This document shows, one piece after another, positions 34,116-44,279 of a stretch of DNA of 64,000 nucleotides. The translations under genes were made by a program, and so were the position numbers. This stretch comes from Peribacillus glennii (GTDB taxonomy: Bacteria; Bacillota; Bacilli; Bacillales; DSM-1321). How positions within the stretch are numbered: position 1 is the stretch's first letter; the number at the start of each line of letters is the position of its first letter. The stretch is taken from NCBI RefSeq assembly GCF_003429105.1, contig NZ_QVTD01000003.1:124001-188000 (forward strand), written 5' to 3'. Below the pieces are notes generated by a model, which worked only from the letters and a program-made list of their open reading frames with translations, was not told where the DNA came from and made no database searches.

Positions 34116-35315
34116 TCAGACCAGAACCAGCGAATCAATATAAGAAACAATCTCTTCACCAATTGCCATTGAGGCTGTAGCAGCAGGGGAAGGAGCGTTA
34201 CACACGTGAATAGACCTTTTGCTTTTAAGAATCAAAAAATCATCTACCAGTTGTCCATCAATGGTTAACGCCTGTGCTCGAACCCCTGATTCTGTTTTAA
34301 CCAAGTCATCGAGCTGAACTGCCGGTACCAGCTTTCTTAATGATTCCAAGAATTTTTTTTTGCTCACAGATCTATGCATTTCTCCGATACCATAGCGTAG
34401 ATGTTGTTTCGCGATCTTCCAAAATGCTGGATAGGATAGGACTTCCATCAAGTCATTCAAGTCAAGGTCTGTCTTTTTATAGCCTTCCCTCTTAAATGCT
34501 AAAACGGCATTGGGGCCTACATGTATCTCTCCATTGATCATCCTTGTTAAATGTACACCTAAAAATGGGAACTGCGGATCTGGTACAGGGTATATCAGGT
34601 TGTTTACCAAGTGGGACTTAGATTCTTTCAGTTTATAATATTCTCCTCTAAAAGGAACAATTTTCATTTTCGGGTCTACGCCGGCCATTATGGTAATTCT
34701 GTCACTAAAAAGGCCTCCACAATTGATAAAATATTTGGTTGTAAAAGTTCCTTGATTTGTCATAACTTCAATTTCTTCATCTTTTTCCTTAATATCTACT
34801 ACTTTTGTATTTACTTTAAGTTCTCCGCCTTTTTCTAAAATGTTTTTTGCGAAAGATTCAGAAACTTGTTTGTAGTTGACAATCCCGGCCATTGGAACTT
34901 TAATCGCGGAAATTCCATTGACATTTGGTTCGATTTCTTTCATTTCTTCCTTATTGATAATCTCAATATTTAACCCATTTTCCAATCCGCGTTGGTATAA
35001 TTTATCTAATTCTGTTAATTCACTTTCATCTGTAGCAACGATTAATTTTCCACAAATATCATAATTTATCGAATGCTGATCACAATATTCAATTAACTTC
35101 TTTCCGCCTTCTTTTGCGAATCTTGCCTTTAAACTGCCAGGCCTATAATAGATACCGGAATGTATGACCCCGCTGTTTCTTCCCGTTTGATGGGCAGCTA
35201 TGGTTTCCTCTTTCTCTATTAAAAGTAAATTTGCTTTAGGATATTTACTCAACAAGGCGTAGCCGGTTGATAAACCGACAATTCCTCCGCCCGCAATAAT
35301 ATAATCATATCTCAT
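34116..35315 (-). CDS. lhgO: L-2-hydroxyglutarate oxidase
   Basis: A 399-residue FAD enzyme of the DAO family. GGGIVGLSTG at 9-18 binds FAD, and HQTGRNSGVIHSGIYY is the signature of LhgO-type oxidases, with EIHVGPNAVLAFKREGY further on. It oxidises L-2-hydroxyglutarate to 2-oxoglutarate, passing electrons to the membrane quinone pool or oxygen. It is divergent from a GntR/FCD regulator gene with three operator-like sites in between. This recalls the lhgR-lhgO arrangement in Pseudomonas. Confidence 0.9.
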   Translation of the reverse strand: MRYDYIIAGGGIVGLSTGYALLSKYPKANLLLIEKEETIAAHQTGRNSGVIHSGIYYRPGSLKARFAKEGGKKLIEYCDQHSINYDICGKLIVATDESELTELDKLYQRGLENGLNIEIINKEEMKEIEPNVNGISAIKVPMAGIVNYKQVSESFAKNILEKGGELKVNTKVVDIKEKDEEIEVMTNQGTFTTKYFINCGGLFSDRITIMAGVDPKMKIVPFRGEYYKLKESKSHLVNNLIYPVPDPQFPFLGVHLTRMINGEIHVGPNAVLAFKREGYKKTDLDLNDLMEVLSYPAFWKIAKQHLRYGIGEMHRSVSKKKFLESLRKLVPAVQLDDLVKTESGVRAQALTIDGQLVDDFLILKSKRSIHVCNAPSPAATASMAIGEEIVSYIDSLVLV

Positions 35316-35339
35316 TTGTGCCGCTCCCTTTCCAGAAAA

Positions 35340-35469
35340 TTGTATGACAACTTTAAAGTGGAATTGACAAAAACCTAGCTTTTATTTATTATTAATACCA
35401 TAATTTTATGACAATTTCTTATTTTACGCAAGATCAATCGGTTACTTTTCTTCTGAATTTGTATGACAA
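35340..35469. promoter_or_regulatory. Three copies of a FadR/FCD-type operator
   Basis: TTGTATGACAA occurs at 35340-35350 and 35459-35469, and TTTTATGACAA at 35404-35414. They fit the FadR-subfamily pattern TnGTnnnACnA (the middle copy with one change). They lie between the divergent lhgO and GntR genes, so one repressor could control both. Confidence 0.75.
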
Positions 35470-35495
35470 TTTAACTGGCGGTCAGGGGGATAGAA

Positions 35496-36203
35496 TTGAA
35501 AAAAGAAAAAAGCAAAGTATCGAAAATTATCGTCAAAGATATCATTTATAAAATACAGACAGAAGAATATTCTGTTGGGTCAAGACTGCCTTCTGAAATG
35601 GTTCTTGCAAGTAGATTTAATGTGGGGAGATCAACAGTCAGAGAAGCTCTCAGTGTGTTGAAATCATTGGGTATCATTTCTTCGCGGCAAGGCGGAGGAC
35701 ATTTTATCGAAGAAGTAGATTTGACTTTTTTGGTGACGAATATGGAATTGGAAACGTCAGAGTATAAGCAGATCAAATCACTTTTTGAAATTAGATATAC
35801 GCTAGAGCTTCAGGCTGCCTATTTAGCAGCCGAAAGAAGGACAGAGGAAGATTTAGTCAAATTGAGAAAAGCCCTTGATGATTTCAAAGAAACCTTATTA
35901 TCTTCGGATGATACAGGCCGGGATGAAGATTTCCGGTTTCATAAAGCGCTGTTTGAGGCTACCCATAACCCTTTTATGATCAAGATCATGGATAACCTTT
36001 CAGAGTGGTTTCAAAAAGCTTTGGCTGTAACGCTCCGACAAAATATTGGTTTGGTCGAAAAAAGGCATTCCGTGTATAAGGAACACGAAGATCTGTTTAA
36101 AGCAATTGAAGAAGGGAAACCAGAATTAGCAAAAGTGCTTTGTAAAATGCATTTGGATAATGTACAGAAAAAATTAAACTACTTATTTTTGTTTCAGGAT
36201 TAG
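35496..36203 (+). CDS. GntR-family (FCD) regulator, probable LhgR
   Basis: A 235-residue protein. The winged helix is at about 8-75 (GSRLPSEMVLASRFNVGRSTVREAL), and the all-helical FCD ligand domain at about 85-225 has the metal-binding Asp/His pattern FRFHKALFEATHN. Start TTG 35496 with AGGGGGA five bases upstream. Its gene shares a control region with lhgO, so L-2-hydroxyglutarate is the obvious candidate effector. This is inference from position and sites. Confidence 0.9.
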   Translation: MKKEKSKVSKIIVKDIIYKIQTEEYSVGSRLPSEMVLASRFNVGRSTVREALSVLKSLGIISSRQGGGHFIEEVDLTFLVTNMELETSEYKQIKSLFEIRYTLELQAAYLAAERRTEEDLVKLRKALDDFKETLLSSDDTGRDEDFRFHKALFEATHNPFMIKIMDNLSEWFQKALAVTLRQNIGLVEKRHSVYKEHEDLFKAIEEGKPELAKVLCKMHLDNVQKKLNYLFLFQD

Positions 36204-36303
36204 ATCATGGTAAACGTAAACCCACTTAGGGACCTTTCAAGCAATGATGCTTTGCAGATCCCTCTTTTACTTCGTTTTTTCCTAATTTTTTTCATAAAGC
36301 GTA

Positions 36304-37920
36304 TCAACCAATCCCGACCTTTTCTAAATTATAATCTTTTATTTTTTTATACAGAGTCTTTCTGGTTATTCCTAACATTTTTGATGCCTTGGAAATATTA
36401 CCTTCGAAAGTATCAAGAGCTTGTTTGATCGACTGCCTCTCTACGACTTCAAGAGTGGATAATTCTTCGCTATCCTGAAAGACTGTTTTTTGTATTATTT
36501 TTTTCGGAAAATGTTCTACAGTGATTGTTTTTCTCTGTGCCAATACTACAGCCCGTTCTATATAATTTTCCAGTTCCCGTATATTTCCTGGCCATTGATA
36601 AGATTTTAAATAAGTCAATATTGTGTGATCAAAATCCATGGCTTTTAATCCTAATCTGTCACATATCTTTTTTAGCAAATAAGAAAACAGCTCTGGAATA
36701 TCTTCTTTCCTATCACGCAGGGGGGGTACTTCTATCACTATGATTCCAAGCCGGTAAAATAGATCTCTTCGAAAATCATCCTGTTCGACCAAATTTTCTA
36801 ACGGCTCATTAGAAGCGGCAATAACTCGGACCTTAACTTTAATCGGATCAATTCCCCCAACGCGGGTTATTTCATTTTGCTGTAAAACCCGAAGAAGTTT
36901 AACCTGCATGTCTGCTGACATACTATTAATTTCATCCAGAAATAAAGTTCCCCCATTTGCAAGTTCAAACTTCCCTTGTTTTCCTCCCTTTTTGGCACCG
37001 GTAAAGGATCCTTCCTCGTAACCGAATAGCTCACTTTCTATCAATTGATCAGGAATTGCCCCACAATTCACAGCCACGAAAGGACCTTCTCTAAAAGAAC
37101 TCGCATTATGTATGGCTTGTACAAACATTTCCTTGCCTGTCCCGCTTTCTCCTTCCACAACAATCCTAGTGTCGGTTTTCGAAACAATTTTTGCCATTTC
37201 AATCGCAGACATTATAGACTCACTGTTTCCAATAATATCTTCAAAGGTAAAATTGTACCTTTGAAAGTTGTTAATTGGTTTTTCTTTATTAAATATTTTT
37301 TCTTTAAATGATAGTTCTTTTTCTATTGCTTTGGCTAAGGAGACAACCATCCCGAGAGTATGTTTATGTTTTAGTGAGAAATGTCCTGAAAGGGTAAGGA
37401 CTCCAATCAGTTTCCCTTTTGTATCATGTATCGGCGCTGAGGTGCAGGTCCATTGGTGAAAATTCACGTTGTAATGTTCAGGTCCCCCCAGTTGAATTGG
37501 TTTACCGGTGCTGATGGCGATACTAATTGCATTGGTTCCAGCACTTTCCGATCGGTTCGCTCCTATTTCGAAATTGCTTTTTTTAGCCATTTGAACTACT
37601 TCTTTATCTCCTCGAACATCTAATACATTCCCTTTATTATCATTCAGTACAAAAATAAAATTTGTTTCCATTGTCAAATCAGTTATTAGTTTAATGAAAG
37701 GGGAAACAACATCGATCAAATACCGATTGGCATTGATCAACTTTATTATTTCAGATTCACTCAATAACGGAGGTTTTTTGAAAGGGTTTACATTCAATTG
37801 CCGACATTTCAGCCATGACTGACCTATTTCTTTTCTTAGATGTGAAACATCGTTCCCGCCATTGATAAACTTTTCCCATTTGTTATAAAGTTCCTTGTAT
37901 GAATAATCGCTTTTCTGCAT
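36304..37920 (-). CDS. acoR: AcoR-like sigma-54-dependent activator
   Basis: A 538-residue protein. An N-terminal GAF sensor (about 60-200) is followed by AAA+ with Walker A GESGTGKE (257-264), a GSFTGA loop (304-309, Ser for the usual Ala), LFLDEINSMS, and a C-terminal Fis-type helix-turn-helix (ISKASKMLGITRKTLYKKI). The layout is that of AcoR, which switches on acetoin catabolism. It lies past the terminator of the 16-gene operon whose start has a consensus sigma-54 promoter, so it is a prime candidate for its activator. The ligand may differ from acetoin. Confidence 0.88.
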   Translation of the reverse strand: MQKSDYSYKELYNKWEKFINGGNDVSHLRKEIGQSWLKCRQLNVNPFKKPPLLSESEIIKLINANRYLIDVVSPFIKLITDLTMETNFIFVLNDNKGNVLDVRGDKEVVQMAKKSNFEIGANRSESAGTNAISIAISTGKPIQLGGPEHYNVNFHQWTCTSAPIHDTKGKLIGVLTLSGHFSLKHKHTLGMVVSLAKAIEKELSFKEKIFNKEKPINNFQRYNFTFEDIIGNSESIMSAIEMAKIVSKTDTRIVVEGESGTGKEMFVQAIHNASSFREGPFVAVNCGAIPDQLIESELFGYEEGSFTGAKKGGKQGKFELANGGTLFLDEINSMSADMQVKLLRVLQQNEITRVGGIDPIKVKVRVIAASNEPLENLVEQDDFRRDLFYRLGIIVIEVPPLRDRKEDIPELFSYLLKKICDRLGLKAMDFDHTILTYLKSYQWPGNIRELENYIERAVVLAQRKTITVEHFPKKIIQKTVFQDSEELSTLEVVERQSIKQALDTFEGNISKASKMLGITRKTLYKKIKDYNLEKVGIG

Positions 37921-38070
37921 ATTCTTTCACTCCTGAAACTTAAATTGTTTTAAAAGTGACAAATTTCTGACTATTTTACTTTTATAATAGCAAAATTTTT
38001 ACAACTAAAAAAGGGCAAGTTTCGGTAAACGTATTTACGAGATCTTTCACATTTAAAATCTTATATTTTA

Positions 38071-38099
38071 AAAAAAACAATGGGAGGGATCTCCCATTG
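38071..38099 (-). terminator. Terminator of the 16-gene aco/liv operon
   Basis: A 9-bp stem CAATGGGAG/CTCCCATTG (38099-38091 with 38086-38078) is followed on the minus strand by TTTTTTTTAAAA. It is the first clear terminator found downstream of the 55.2-kb promoter. Confidence 0.9.
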
Positions 38100-38139
38100 C
38101 CTTTTCCGATGAATCATTATATAAACTTTTTTCTTTTCT

Positions 38140-39531
38140 TCATGACATGGCGTGTACTTTTTTCTTATGTAACCATGCCCGGGCAGCTTCCCCAATACCC
38201 TCGGATAAAGTTGGATGTGGATGAATAATCGCTTCCAGCTCATTGACAGTACCCTCAAGCAAAATCAAGGTTGACGCTTCAGAAATCATTTCTGTAACAT
38301 GTGGTCCGACCATTGTTACACCCAAAATTTCATTATAGGTTTCATCAGCTATTAATTTAATAAATCCCGTACTCTCATCCATAGCCATTGCTTTGCCGCT
38401 AGCCCGAAAATGAAACATTTCAGTTCTTACTGATTTTCCCTTTTCTTTTGCTTCTTTTTCAGTCAATCCTACACTTGCAATTTCCGGTGACGAATAAATG
38501 CACCGCGGCACGACTTTGTAGTTAATTTCCTTGAAAAGATTACACGCATTCCATGCTGCAACTATGCCTTCTGCGCTTGCCACATGAGCGAGCTGCCAGC
38601 CCCCAATCACATCTCCTACTGCATAGATATGGGGGATGCTTGTTTCCATTTGTTTGTTTACCGCTATGAAAGGTCCGTTTTTTTTCAGATTTAATTTTGA
38701 GATTACGGATAAATTTGGGGTGCGTCCTGAAGCAAGTAATAATTCATCCGCTTGGATTGATATGTGTTCTCCATTTTTTGTCTCCAAACGAACCATTTTT
38801 CCATTTTCGTTTTGTGACAATTCCTGGACTTTTGCAGAAGTTAGAATGTTCACTTTATCCTTGGCCAGTTTTTTTGAAATTAAGTCCGCTGCTTCGCCGT
38901 CCTCTGCAGAGATCAACCTGTCCGCCATTTCAATGATGGTAACCTCTACATTTAACGCAGAAAATATACAGGCAAATTCTACGCCGATAATTCCTCCACC
39001 AACAATTACAAGCGATTGTGGCAGGCTTGCGAGTTCAAATATGCTGTCGCTTGTATGATAGCCTACATTTTCAATCCCATTTATAGAAGGAACAAATGGT
39101 TTGGAACCAGTGGCGATAATTATTTTATCAGCGGTAATCGTTTCGCTCCCGTATTTTAATTCAATGTTTATTTGATGGTTGGATTCAACAATAGCTGTTC
39201 CGTTATAGACATCCACCCTGGCATTTCTTAAAAGCGAAGCGACGCCGTTACGTAAGTTTTCCACAACTGTTGTCTTGCGGCTGATCATTTTTTCAAAAGA
39301 AATCGACACGCTGCCGAATTCAATGCCCCAATTCTTAGCTTTTTCCATAAGTTCTATTACCTCGGAATGCCTAAGAAGTGTTTTAGAAGGGATACAACCG
39401 CTATTCAGACAGGTTCCGCCTAAGTATTTATTTTCAATAAGCGCCACCGATCCACAAAGTTTCGCTGCTTCTTCAGCAGCGACATAGCCACCTGGCCCTC
39501 CTCCGATCACAACAACCTCGTAATTTTTCAA
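38140..39531 (-). CDS. acoL: Dihydrolipoyl dehydrogenase (E3) of the Aco-type complex
   Basis: A protein of about 463 residues. The FAD-binding GGGPGGY is near residue 10, the redox-active disulphide lies in GTCLNSGCIPSK (Cys41 and Cys46), and the C-terminal HPHPTLSE holds the catalytic base His. It reoxidises the lipoyl arm of E2 and makes NADH. Start TTG 39531 gives 8-bp spacing from GAGG; a GTG at 39540 abuts the Shine-Dalgarno. Last gene of the operon, 10 bp after the E2 gene. Confidence 0.93.
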   Translation of the reverse strand: MKNYEVVVIGGGPGGYVAAEEAAKLCGSVALIENKYLGGTCLNSGCIPSKTLLRHSEVIELMEKAKNWGIEFGSVSISFEKMISRKTTVVENLRNGVASLLRNARVDVYNGTAIVESNHQINIELKYGSETITADKIIIATGSKPFVPSINGIENVGYHTSDSIFELASLPQSLVIVGGGIIGVEFACIFSALNVEVTIIEMADRLISAEDGEAADLISKKLAKDKVNILTSAKVQELSQNENGKMVRLETKNGEHISIQADELLLASGRTPNLSVISKLNLKKNGPFIAVNKQMETSIPHIYAVGDVIGGWQLAHVASAEGIVAAWNACNLFKEINYKVVPRCIYSSPEIASVGLTEKEAKEKGKSVRTEMFHFRASGKAMAMDESTGFIKLIADETYNEILGVTMVGPHVTEMISEASTLILLEGTVNELEAIIHPHPTLSEGIGEAARAWLHKKKVHAMS

Positions 39532-39541
39532 ATCAAGCACC

Positions 39542-40849
39542 TCAAACCATCAGTTCATATGGATTTTCTAATATTTCTTTCAAATCTGTCAGGAAATGGG
39601 CTGCTGGTGCCCCATCAATCACTCTATGGTCAAAAGAAAGGCTTAACGACATTTGCGGCCTTACCTCTATAGAACCATTGTTGCTTACGACCTGTTCCTT
39701 GATCCGTCCAACGCCCAAAATTGCAGATTCTGGCTGGTTTATGATTGGTGTAAACGAATCGACAGCATACATGCCTAAATTGCTGATAGTAAATGTTCCC
39801 CCAGACATATCATCTGAATTGAGCTTGTTCTCCCTGGCATTTTTTGCGAGTTTTTTGCTTTCCTCTGTCAGTGCTGCCAGACCTTTTTCGTCAGCATTCC
39901 TGATTACAGGTACAACCAGGCCATTAGGAACCGCTACAGCTAAACCGATATTGATATCCGTATGAATATCGATTTGATTACCGTTTAGAGATGCGTTGAC
40001 CATTGGGTGCGCTTTCAGTGCGTATGCTGTGCTCTTAACAATAATCTCTGTAAAGGATAGGCGCAAACCTGTTTTACTCTTGATTTTTTCAAGAAGCAAA
40101 TTTCTAACTTCAATCGCCTTAGTCATGTCTGCTTCGGTATGTAAGGTAACATGGGGTGCTACGCTTGCACTTTTAGACATTCTTTCTCCCACAACTTTAC
40201 GGATGCCGTTGTAATTGACTGACCTGCTCCGCTTTGTTGGCAATTCTCTGAGTACATCCACTTTGCCTATTTTTGCATTGGCAGATGCTGTCTGTAAATT
40301 TCCGGTATCCACATCATTATCTTCGGCAATCTTTTTTGCGAGCGGGGTCATCTTTTTAGCATTTTGATTGATGAATTGTTCCACATCCATCAAGTGAATC
40401 CTGTTATTGGGGCCTGAACCTTTTACCATTGTAAGGTCCACTTCATGTTTATTGGCTAATCTTAGCGCAGCAGGGGTTCGCCTTGGTTTTGAATGTACTA
40501 AAGATGTTTGCGGAATCTTTGGTTCGTCAGATGCTTCTTGTTCCTGACCATTTTTGGTTTCCGGTAATAATTTTTCTATATCTTTATTTGGTTGTGATCC
40601 ATAGGTTTCGCCTGCATGTCCTATATATGCGATAGGGACCAATACGGGGACTTCCTCTTCTTGATCATATAACTTTTTCAATAATATGCCTGAACTTGTT
40701 GCTTCCACTTCCATATTGATTTTGTCTGTCATAATTTCGAGGATCGGTTCACCAGTTTCTACTTGATCGCCTTCATTTTTCAGCCACCCAATAATTGTCC
40801 CTTTTTCCATCGTTGCCCCGAGCTTAGGCATGAGCAATTCTTCGGCCAT
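39542..40849 (-). CDS. acoC: Dihydrolipoamide acyltransferase (E2) of the Aco-type complex
   Basis: A 435-residue E2. One lipoyl domain (1-78) has the lipoylated Lys43 in TDKINMEV. A linker follows, then a peripheral subunit-binding domain (about 123-158, RRTPAALRLA), then the catalytic domain ending with HRVIDGAPAAHF (His about 408). It takes the acyl group from E1 and forms acyl-CoA. The genes for E1 and E3 flank it with gaps of 14 and 10 bp. Confidence 0.92.
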   Translation of the reverse strand: MAEELLMPKLGATMEKGTIIGWLKNEGDQVETGEPILEIMTDKINMEVEATSSGILLKKLYDQEEEVPVLVPIAYIGHAGETYGSQPNKDIEKLLPETKNGQEQEASDEPKIPQTSLVHSKPRRTPAALRLANKHEVDLTMVKGSGPNNRIHLMDVEQFINQNAKKMTPLAKKIAEDNDVDTGNLQTASANAKIGKVDVLRELPTKRSRSVNYNGIRKVVGERMSKSASVAPHVTLHTEADMTKAIEVRNLLLEKIKSKTGLRLSFTEIIVKSTAYALKAHPMVNASLNGNQIDIHTDINIGLAVAVPNGLVVPVIRNADEKGLAALTEESKKLAKNARENKLNSDDMSGGTFTISNLGMYAVDSFTPIINQPESAILGVGRIKEQVVSNNGSIEVRPQMSLSLSFDHRVIDGAPAAHFLTDLKEILENPYELMV

Positions 40850-40863
40850 GTTCTCACCCCCAC

Positions 40864-41853
40864 TTATTTAGCCAATGTTACCAAAGTCGATTTAACCGCA
40901 TTCACAATATCCTCTACTTGAGGAACAGCTTTTTTCTCAAGGTTTGGATTGTAAGGGATCGGGACAGCTTTTCCGCCCAGCCTTGTCACTGGAGCATCCA
41001 AATAATCGAATGCTTCACTTTCATTGATTAAACTAGCGATTTCCGCTCCATATCCTCCCCGCTGAACAGCCTCATAAACGACTACCGCCCGGTTTGTTTT
41101 TTTAACGGAATTAACAATTGTGTCGATATCCAATGGAACAAGAGTGCGGGGATCAATGACCTCAACACTGATTCCTTCTTTTTTCAGCTGGTCCGCTGCT
41201 TGTAATGCCCTGTGTACCATAATTGACGTCGCGACAACAGTAACGTCTGATCCTTCACGTTTTATATCAGCTTTTCCAAGCGGAATGCTGTATGTTTCTT
41301 CTGGTACTTCCCCGCGTATCCCATATAGGAGCTTGTGTTCATAAAATATCACTGGGTTATCATCATCAAGAGCCGCTTTAAATAAACCTTTCGCATCATA
41401 TGGAGTAGAAGGCTGGACAACCTTTAATCCAGGAATATGGGTCATCCATGCTTCCAGGCTTTGAGAATGCTGCGCTGCAAAACCTGCTCCGGAACCTCCG
41501 GGTGTCCGGACCACCATGGGGATACTTCCTTTACCGCCGTTCATATATCTTAATTTAGCTGCTTGATTGACAATTTGGTCCATTGCAATTGTAATAAAAT
41601 CTGAAAACTGCAATTCCAAAATAGGTCTCATGCCGGTCAGCGCAGCTCCAACCGCAACACCGCTGATGGCGGCTTCTGAAATTGGCGTACTTAAGACTTT
41701 ATCCCGGCCTAATTCACTTTCCATTCCATTTGTAACACCAAAAGCGCCGCCATAAATGCCAATATCTTCTCCCAAAATGAATACATTTTCATTTGCCTTT
41801 ATTTCCTGGCTCATTACTTCTTTTAATGCCTCCGCATACGTTATTTGACGCAT
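40864..41853 (-). CDS. acoB: Acetoin/2-oxoacid dehydrogenase E1 beta subunit
   Basis: A 329-residue transketolase-like E1 beta chain. Landmarks are [36 protein letters not shown] and [15 protein letters not shown]. Together with the alpha subunit it performs ThDP-dependent cleavage or decarboxylation. The overall pattern fits AcoB better than pyruvate or branched-chain E1 beta, and the neighbourhood of diol and acetoin-type dehydrogenases supports that. It begins 170 bp after the alpha gene stop, the longest gap within the operon. Confidence 0.88.
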   Translation of the reverse strand: MRQITYAEALKEVMSQEIKANENVFILGEDIGIYGGAFGVTNGMESELGRDKVLSTPISEAAISGVAVGAALTGMRPILELQFSDFITIAMDQIVNQAAKLRYMNGGKGSIPMVVRTPGGSGAGFAAQHSQSLEAWMTHIPGLKVVQPSTPYDAKGLFKAALDDDNPVIFYEHKLLYGIRGEVPEETYSIPLGKADIKREGSDVTVVATSIMVHRALQAADQLKKEGISVEVIDPRTLVPLDIDTIVNSVKKTNRAVVVYEAVQRGGYGAEIASLINESEAFDYLDAPVTRLGGKAVPIPYNPNLEKKAVPQVEDIVNAVKSTLVTLAK

Positions 41854-42023
41854 TTAGATTCCTCCCTGGTCCTGTTTCACCTGAAAAAAGAAAACAATAC
41901 TTTTTTGAATGTAAACTGGTGTCTGGCTCTTATTAAGAAGTAAACGGCAGAACGGCATTGCCACATCAAAGGGGATTTTAACCGTTCAATTTCCTATTTA
42001 TTACAGCTTTTTATATGTATCTG

Positions 42024-43013
42024 TTATGCATACACATCTGCTTCAAGCGATTCAATAGAGGGCTCAGGACTGTTTTCCGCAAACTCAGTTGCCTCTTCAA
42101 GAAGCTGTTTAACTCTTTCTTCAATTTCTATAACTTCTTGTTCTGTAACTGCTCTATCCCGCAGGAGTTGCTCCCTAAAGCTTTTGATTCCATCTTTATT
42201 ATTCATCCAATCTTGCTCTTCTTCCCGTGCCCGGTACTTTCTTGCATCACTTCGGGAATGTCCCTTCCATCTGTATGTTTTGGCTTCAATTAAGGTAGGT
42301 CCTTCCCCATTCCTTGCCCGTTCTACTGCTTTGGCCGTAACCTCATACACTTGTAAAACATCTGTTCCATCTACGATTTCTCCGGGAATGCCGTAAGAAG
42401 AAGCCCGTTCGGATAAATGCTCAATTTTGGTCATTTCCTTAATATTTCCTGACATCCCGTATTGATTGTTTTCACAGAAGAAAATGACTGGAAGGTTCCA
42501 AATCGAGGCTAGGTTAAGAGATTCATGGAAGCTCCCTTCATTAGTTGCACCATCTCCAAAAAAGCAAACCACAACGAATCCTGCCTGCTTCTTTAAGGAA
42601 GTCAGTGCTGCGCCGCATGCGATCGGAAGACCCCCTGCAACAATTCCGTTTGCCCCTAAATTTCCTTTTTCTAAGTCCGCTATATGCATGGATCCGCCTT
42701 TGCCTTTACAATGGCCCGTTTTCTTGCCTAATAATTCAGCCATCATCCTTGGGACGTCTGTTCCTTTCGCAATGCAATGGCCATGCCCACGGTGTGTGCT
42801 TGTAATCTTATCTTCATTTGTCAAGGCAGCACATGCACCGACTGCTGTAGGCTCCTGGCCGATGCATAAATGCATGGTTCCATGAATCTTCCCTTGCATG
42901 AATAGGCGTTCAACCGTCTCTTCAAACCTACGGATAAGCAGCATTTGATACAACATATCTTTTAATCTATCTCTGCCAATCTCGCTTATATAATTAGCAC
43001 AACTGGTTTTCAT
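42024..43013 (-). CDS. acoA: Acetoin/2-oxoacid dehydrogenase E1 alpha subunit
   Basis: A 329-residue E1 alpha. The ThDP motif GDGATNEGSFHESLN runs to ENNQYGMS, and GKGGSMHIAD, GANGIVAGG and YRWKGHSRSD are typical of the AcoA/PdhA family. It would bind the hydroxyketone or oxoacid and transfer the activated acyl unit to lipoyl-E2. AAGGAGG lies upstream of the ATG. It follows a Zn-dependent alcohol dehydrogenase gene. Confidence 0.9.
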   Translation of the reverse strand: MKTSCANYISEIGRDRLKDMLYQMLLIRRFEETVERLFMQGKIHGTMHLCIGQEPTAVGACAALTNEDKITSTHRGHGHCIAKGTDVPRMMAELLGKKTGHCKGKGGSMHIADLEKGNLGANGIVAGGLPIACGAALTSLKKQAGFVVVCFFGDGATNEGSFHESLNLASIWNLPVIFFCENNQYGMSGNIKEMTKIEHLSERASSYGIPGEIVDGTDVLQVYEVTAKAVERARNGEGPTLIEAKTYRWKGHSRSDARKYRAREEEQDWMNNKDGIKSFREQLLRDRAVTEQEVIEIEERVKQLLEEATEFAENSPEPSIESLEADVYA

Positions 43014-43150
43014 TGAATAATACCTCCTTAGCTGTAATGGAAAAAGCAGGCTGAACCCTGGTAGGTGAAGAAGTTACTATGTTTAGGGAATTGGTCAATT
43101 TATTCTGTTATAGGTGCGCTTATACTGTTTGGGTTAGAACATGAAGCCAA

Positions 43151-44185
43151 TTAAAAGTCGTAATACATCAAAATCTTGCCGCTGTCTTTTGACTGAAACA
43201 AATCAAATGCTTGCTGCCAGTCACTTAGCGGAAGGACATCTGTGATAATGGGCTTCAAATTAACAGTGCCGCCATTGAGTATCTTTTGTACTTTGTCCCA
43301 TGTACTCATAGAATGGGCATAGGATCCAAACAATGAAATTTGTTTATATAACAACATATCTATATTCATTTCTACTTCGCTTCCAATAATCCCAACCTGT
43401 ATATATTTGCCCATTTTTTTTAATGACTTTAGACAAGTGTTGATTGCTGATGGGGCTCCCGAACATTCAACAGCAATGTCTACACCATAACCAAATGTAT
43501 GATTATCTATAATTTCTTTTAAATCCTCCGTGAACACATCAACTGTCGCATGAGCACCTAATTCCTTTGCTAAGGCAAGCCGTTTTTCATCCTGGCTTGT
43601 TCCCGTGACGATCACATTACATCCTTTTGCAACCAATAGACTAAGACATAGTAATCCAATTGGACCCGGTCCCGACAGAAGAACCCAATCACCCGCGTTA
43701 AAATCGGTTAGCTCCTCAATTGCCTGAACGGCACAGGCAAGGGGTTCTGCCAGTGCGGCTTCCTGCATCGAGAGGCTTGGTGGAACCTTATACACCATGT
43801 CTTCATTCACAACTACATATTTTGTAAAACTCCCATTCACACCACTGCCGATACTTCTTCGTTCCGAACAGAACATATAATAACCCTGCTTACAAAACAT
43901 GCATCTTTTACATGTCCACGCAACTGATGGCAAAACCATCACATGGTCACCGGGATATATCCGCTTTACATTTTTTCCAGATTCTACAACTTCTCCGGAA
44001 AATTCATGGCCTATCACCACCGGAGGGGAATTTTGGTAGCTGTCATGGTAAATATGAAGATCTGTTCCACATATTCCAGTATAATGCACTTTAATTTTTA
44101 TTCCTGTTTCATCGCAGACAGGTTCAGGGATATCCAATAACTCCAGGTTACCGAACCCTGATTTCGTTTTCATCAGTGCCTTCAA
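43151..44185 (-). CDS. Zn-dependent medium-chain alcohol/polyol dehydrogenase
   Basis: A protein of about 344 residues of the sorbitol/threonine/2,3-butanediol dehydrogenase type. Catalytic zinc ligands lie in GICGTDLH and GHEFSG, the structural zinc quartet is CKRCMFCKQGYYMFC, and the NAD fold is GPGPIGLL. The start is probably TTG 44185 (MKALMKTK), seven bases after GGAGG; the ATG six codons earlier abuts the Shine-Dalgarno. It would oxidise a secondary alcohol or vicinal diol to the hydroxyketone used by the neighbouring Aco complex. Confidence 0.9.
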   Translation of the reverse strand: MKALMKTKSGFGNLELLDIPEPVCDETGIKIKVHYTGICGTDLHIYHDSYQNSPPVVIGHEFSGEVVESGKNVKRIYPGDHVMVLPSVAWTCKRCMFCKQGYYMFCSERRSIGSGVNGSFTKYVVVNEDMVYKVPPSLSMQEAALAEPLACAVQAIEELTDFNAGDWVLLSGPGPIGLLCLSLLVAKGCNVIVTGTSQDEKRLALAKELGAHATVDVFTEDLKEIIDNHTFGYGVDIAVECSGAPSAINTCLKSLKKMGKYIQVGIIGSEVEMNIDMLLYKQISLFGSYAHSMSTWDKVQKILNGGTVNLKPIITDVLPLSDWQQAFDLFQSKDSGKILMYYDF

Positions 44186-44279
44186 GCCCATACCTCCAAA
44201 CAAAGTCTATATTCTTTATCCCGGATGAAGGAAACTGCAGATAATAAAAAGTTCTTTATTACCTGCAGCGAATAAAAAA

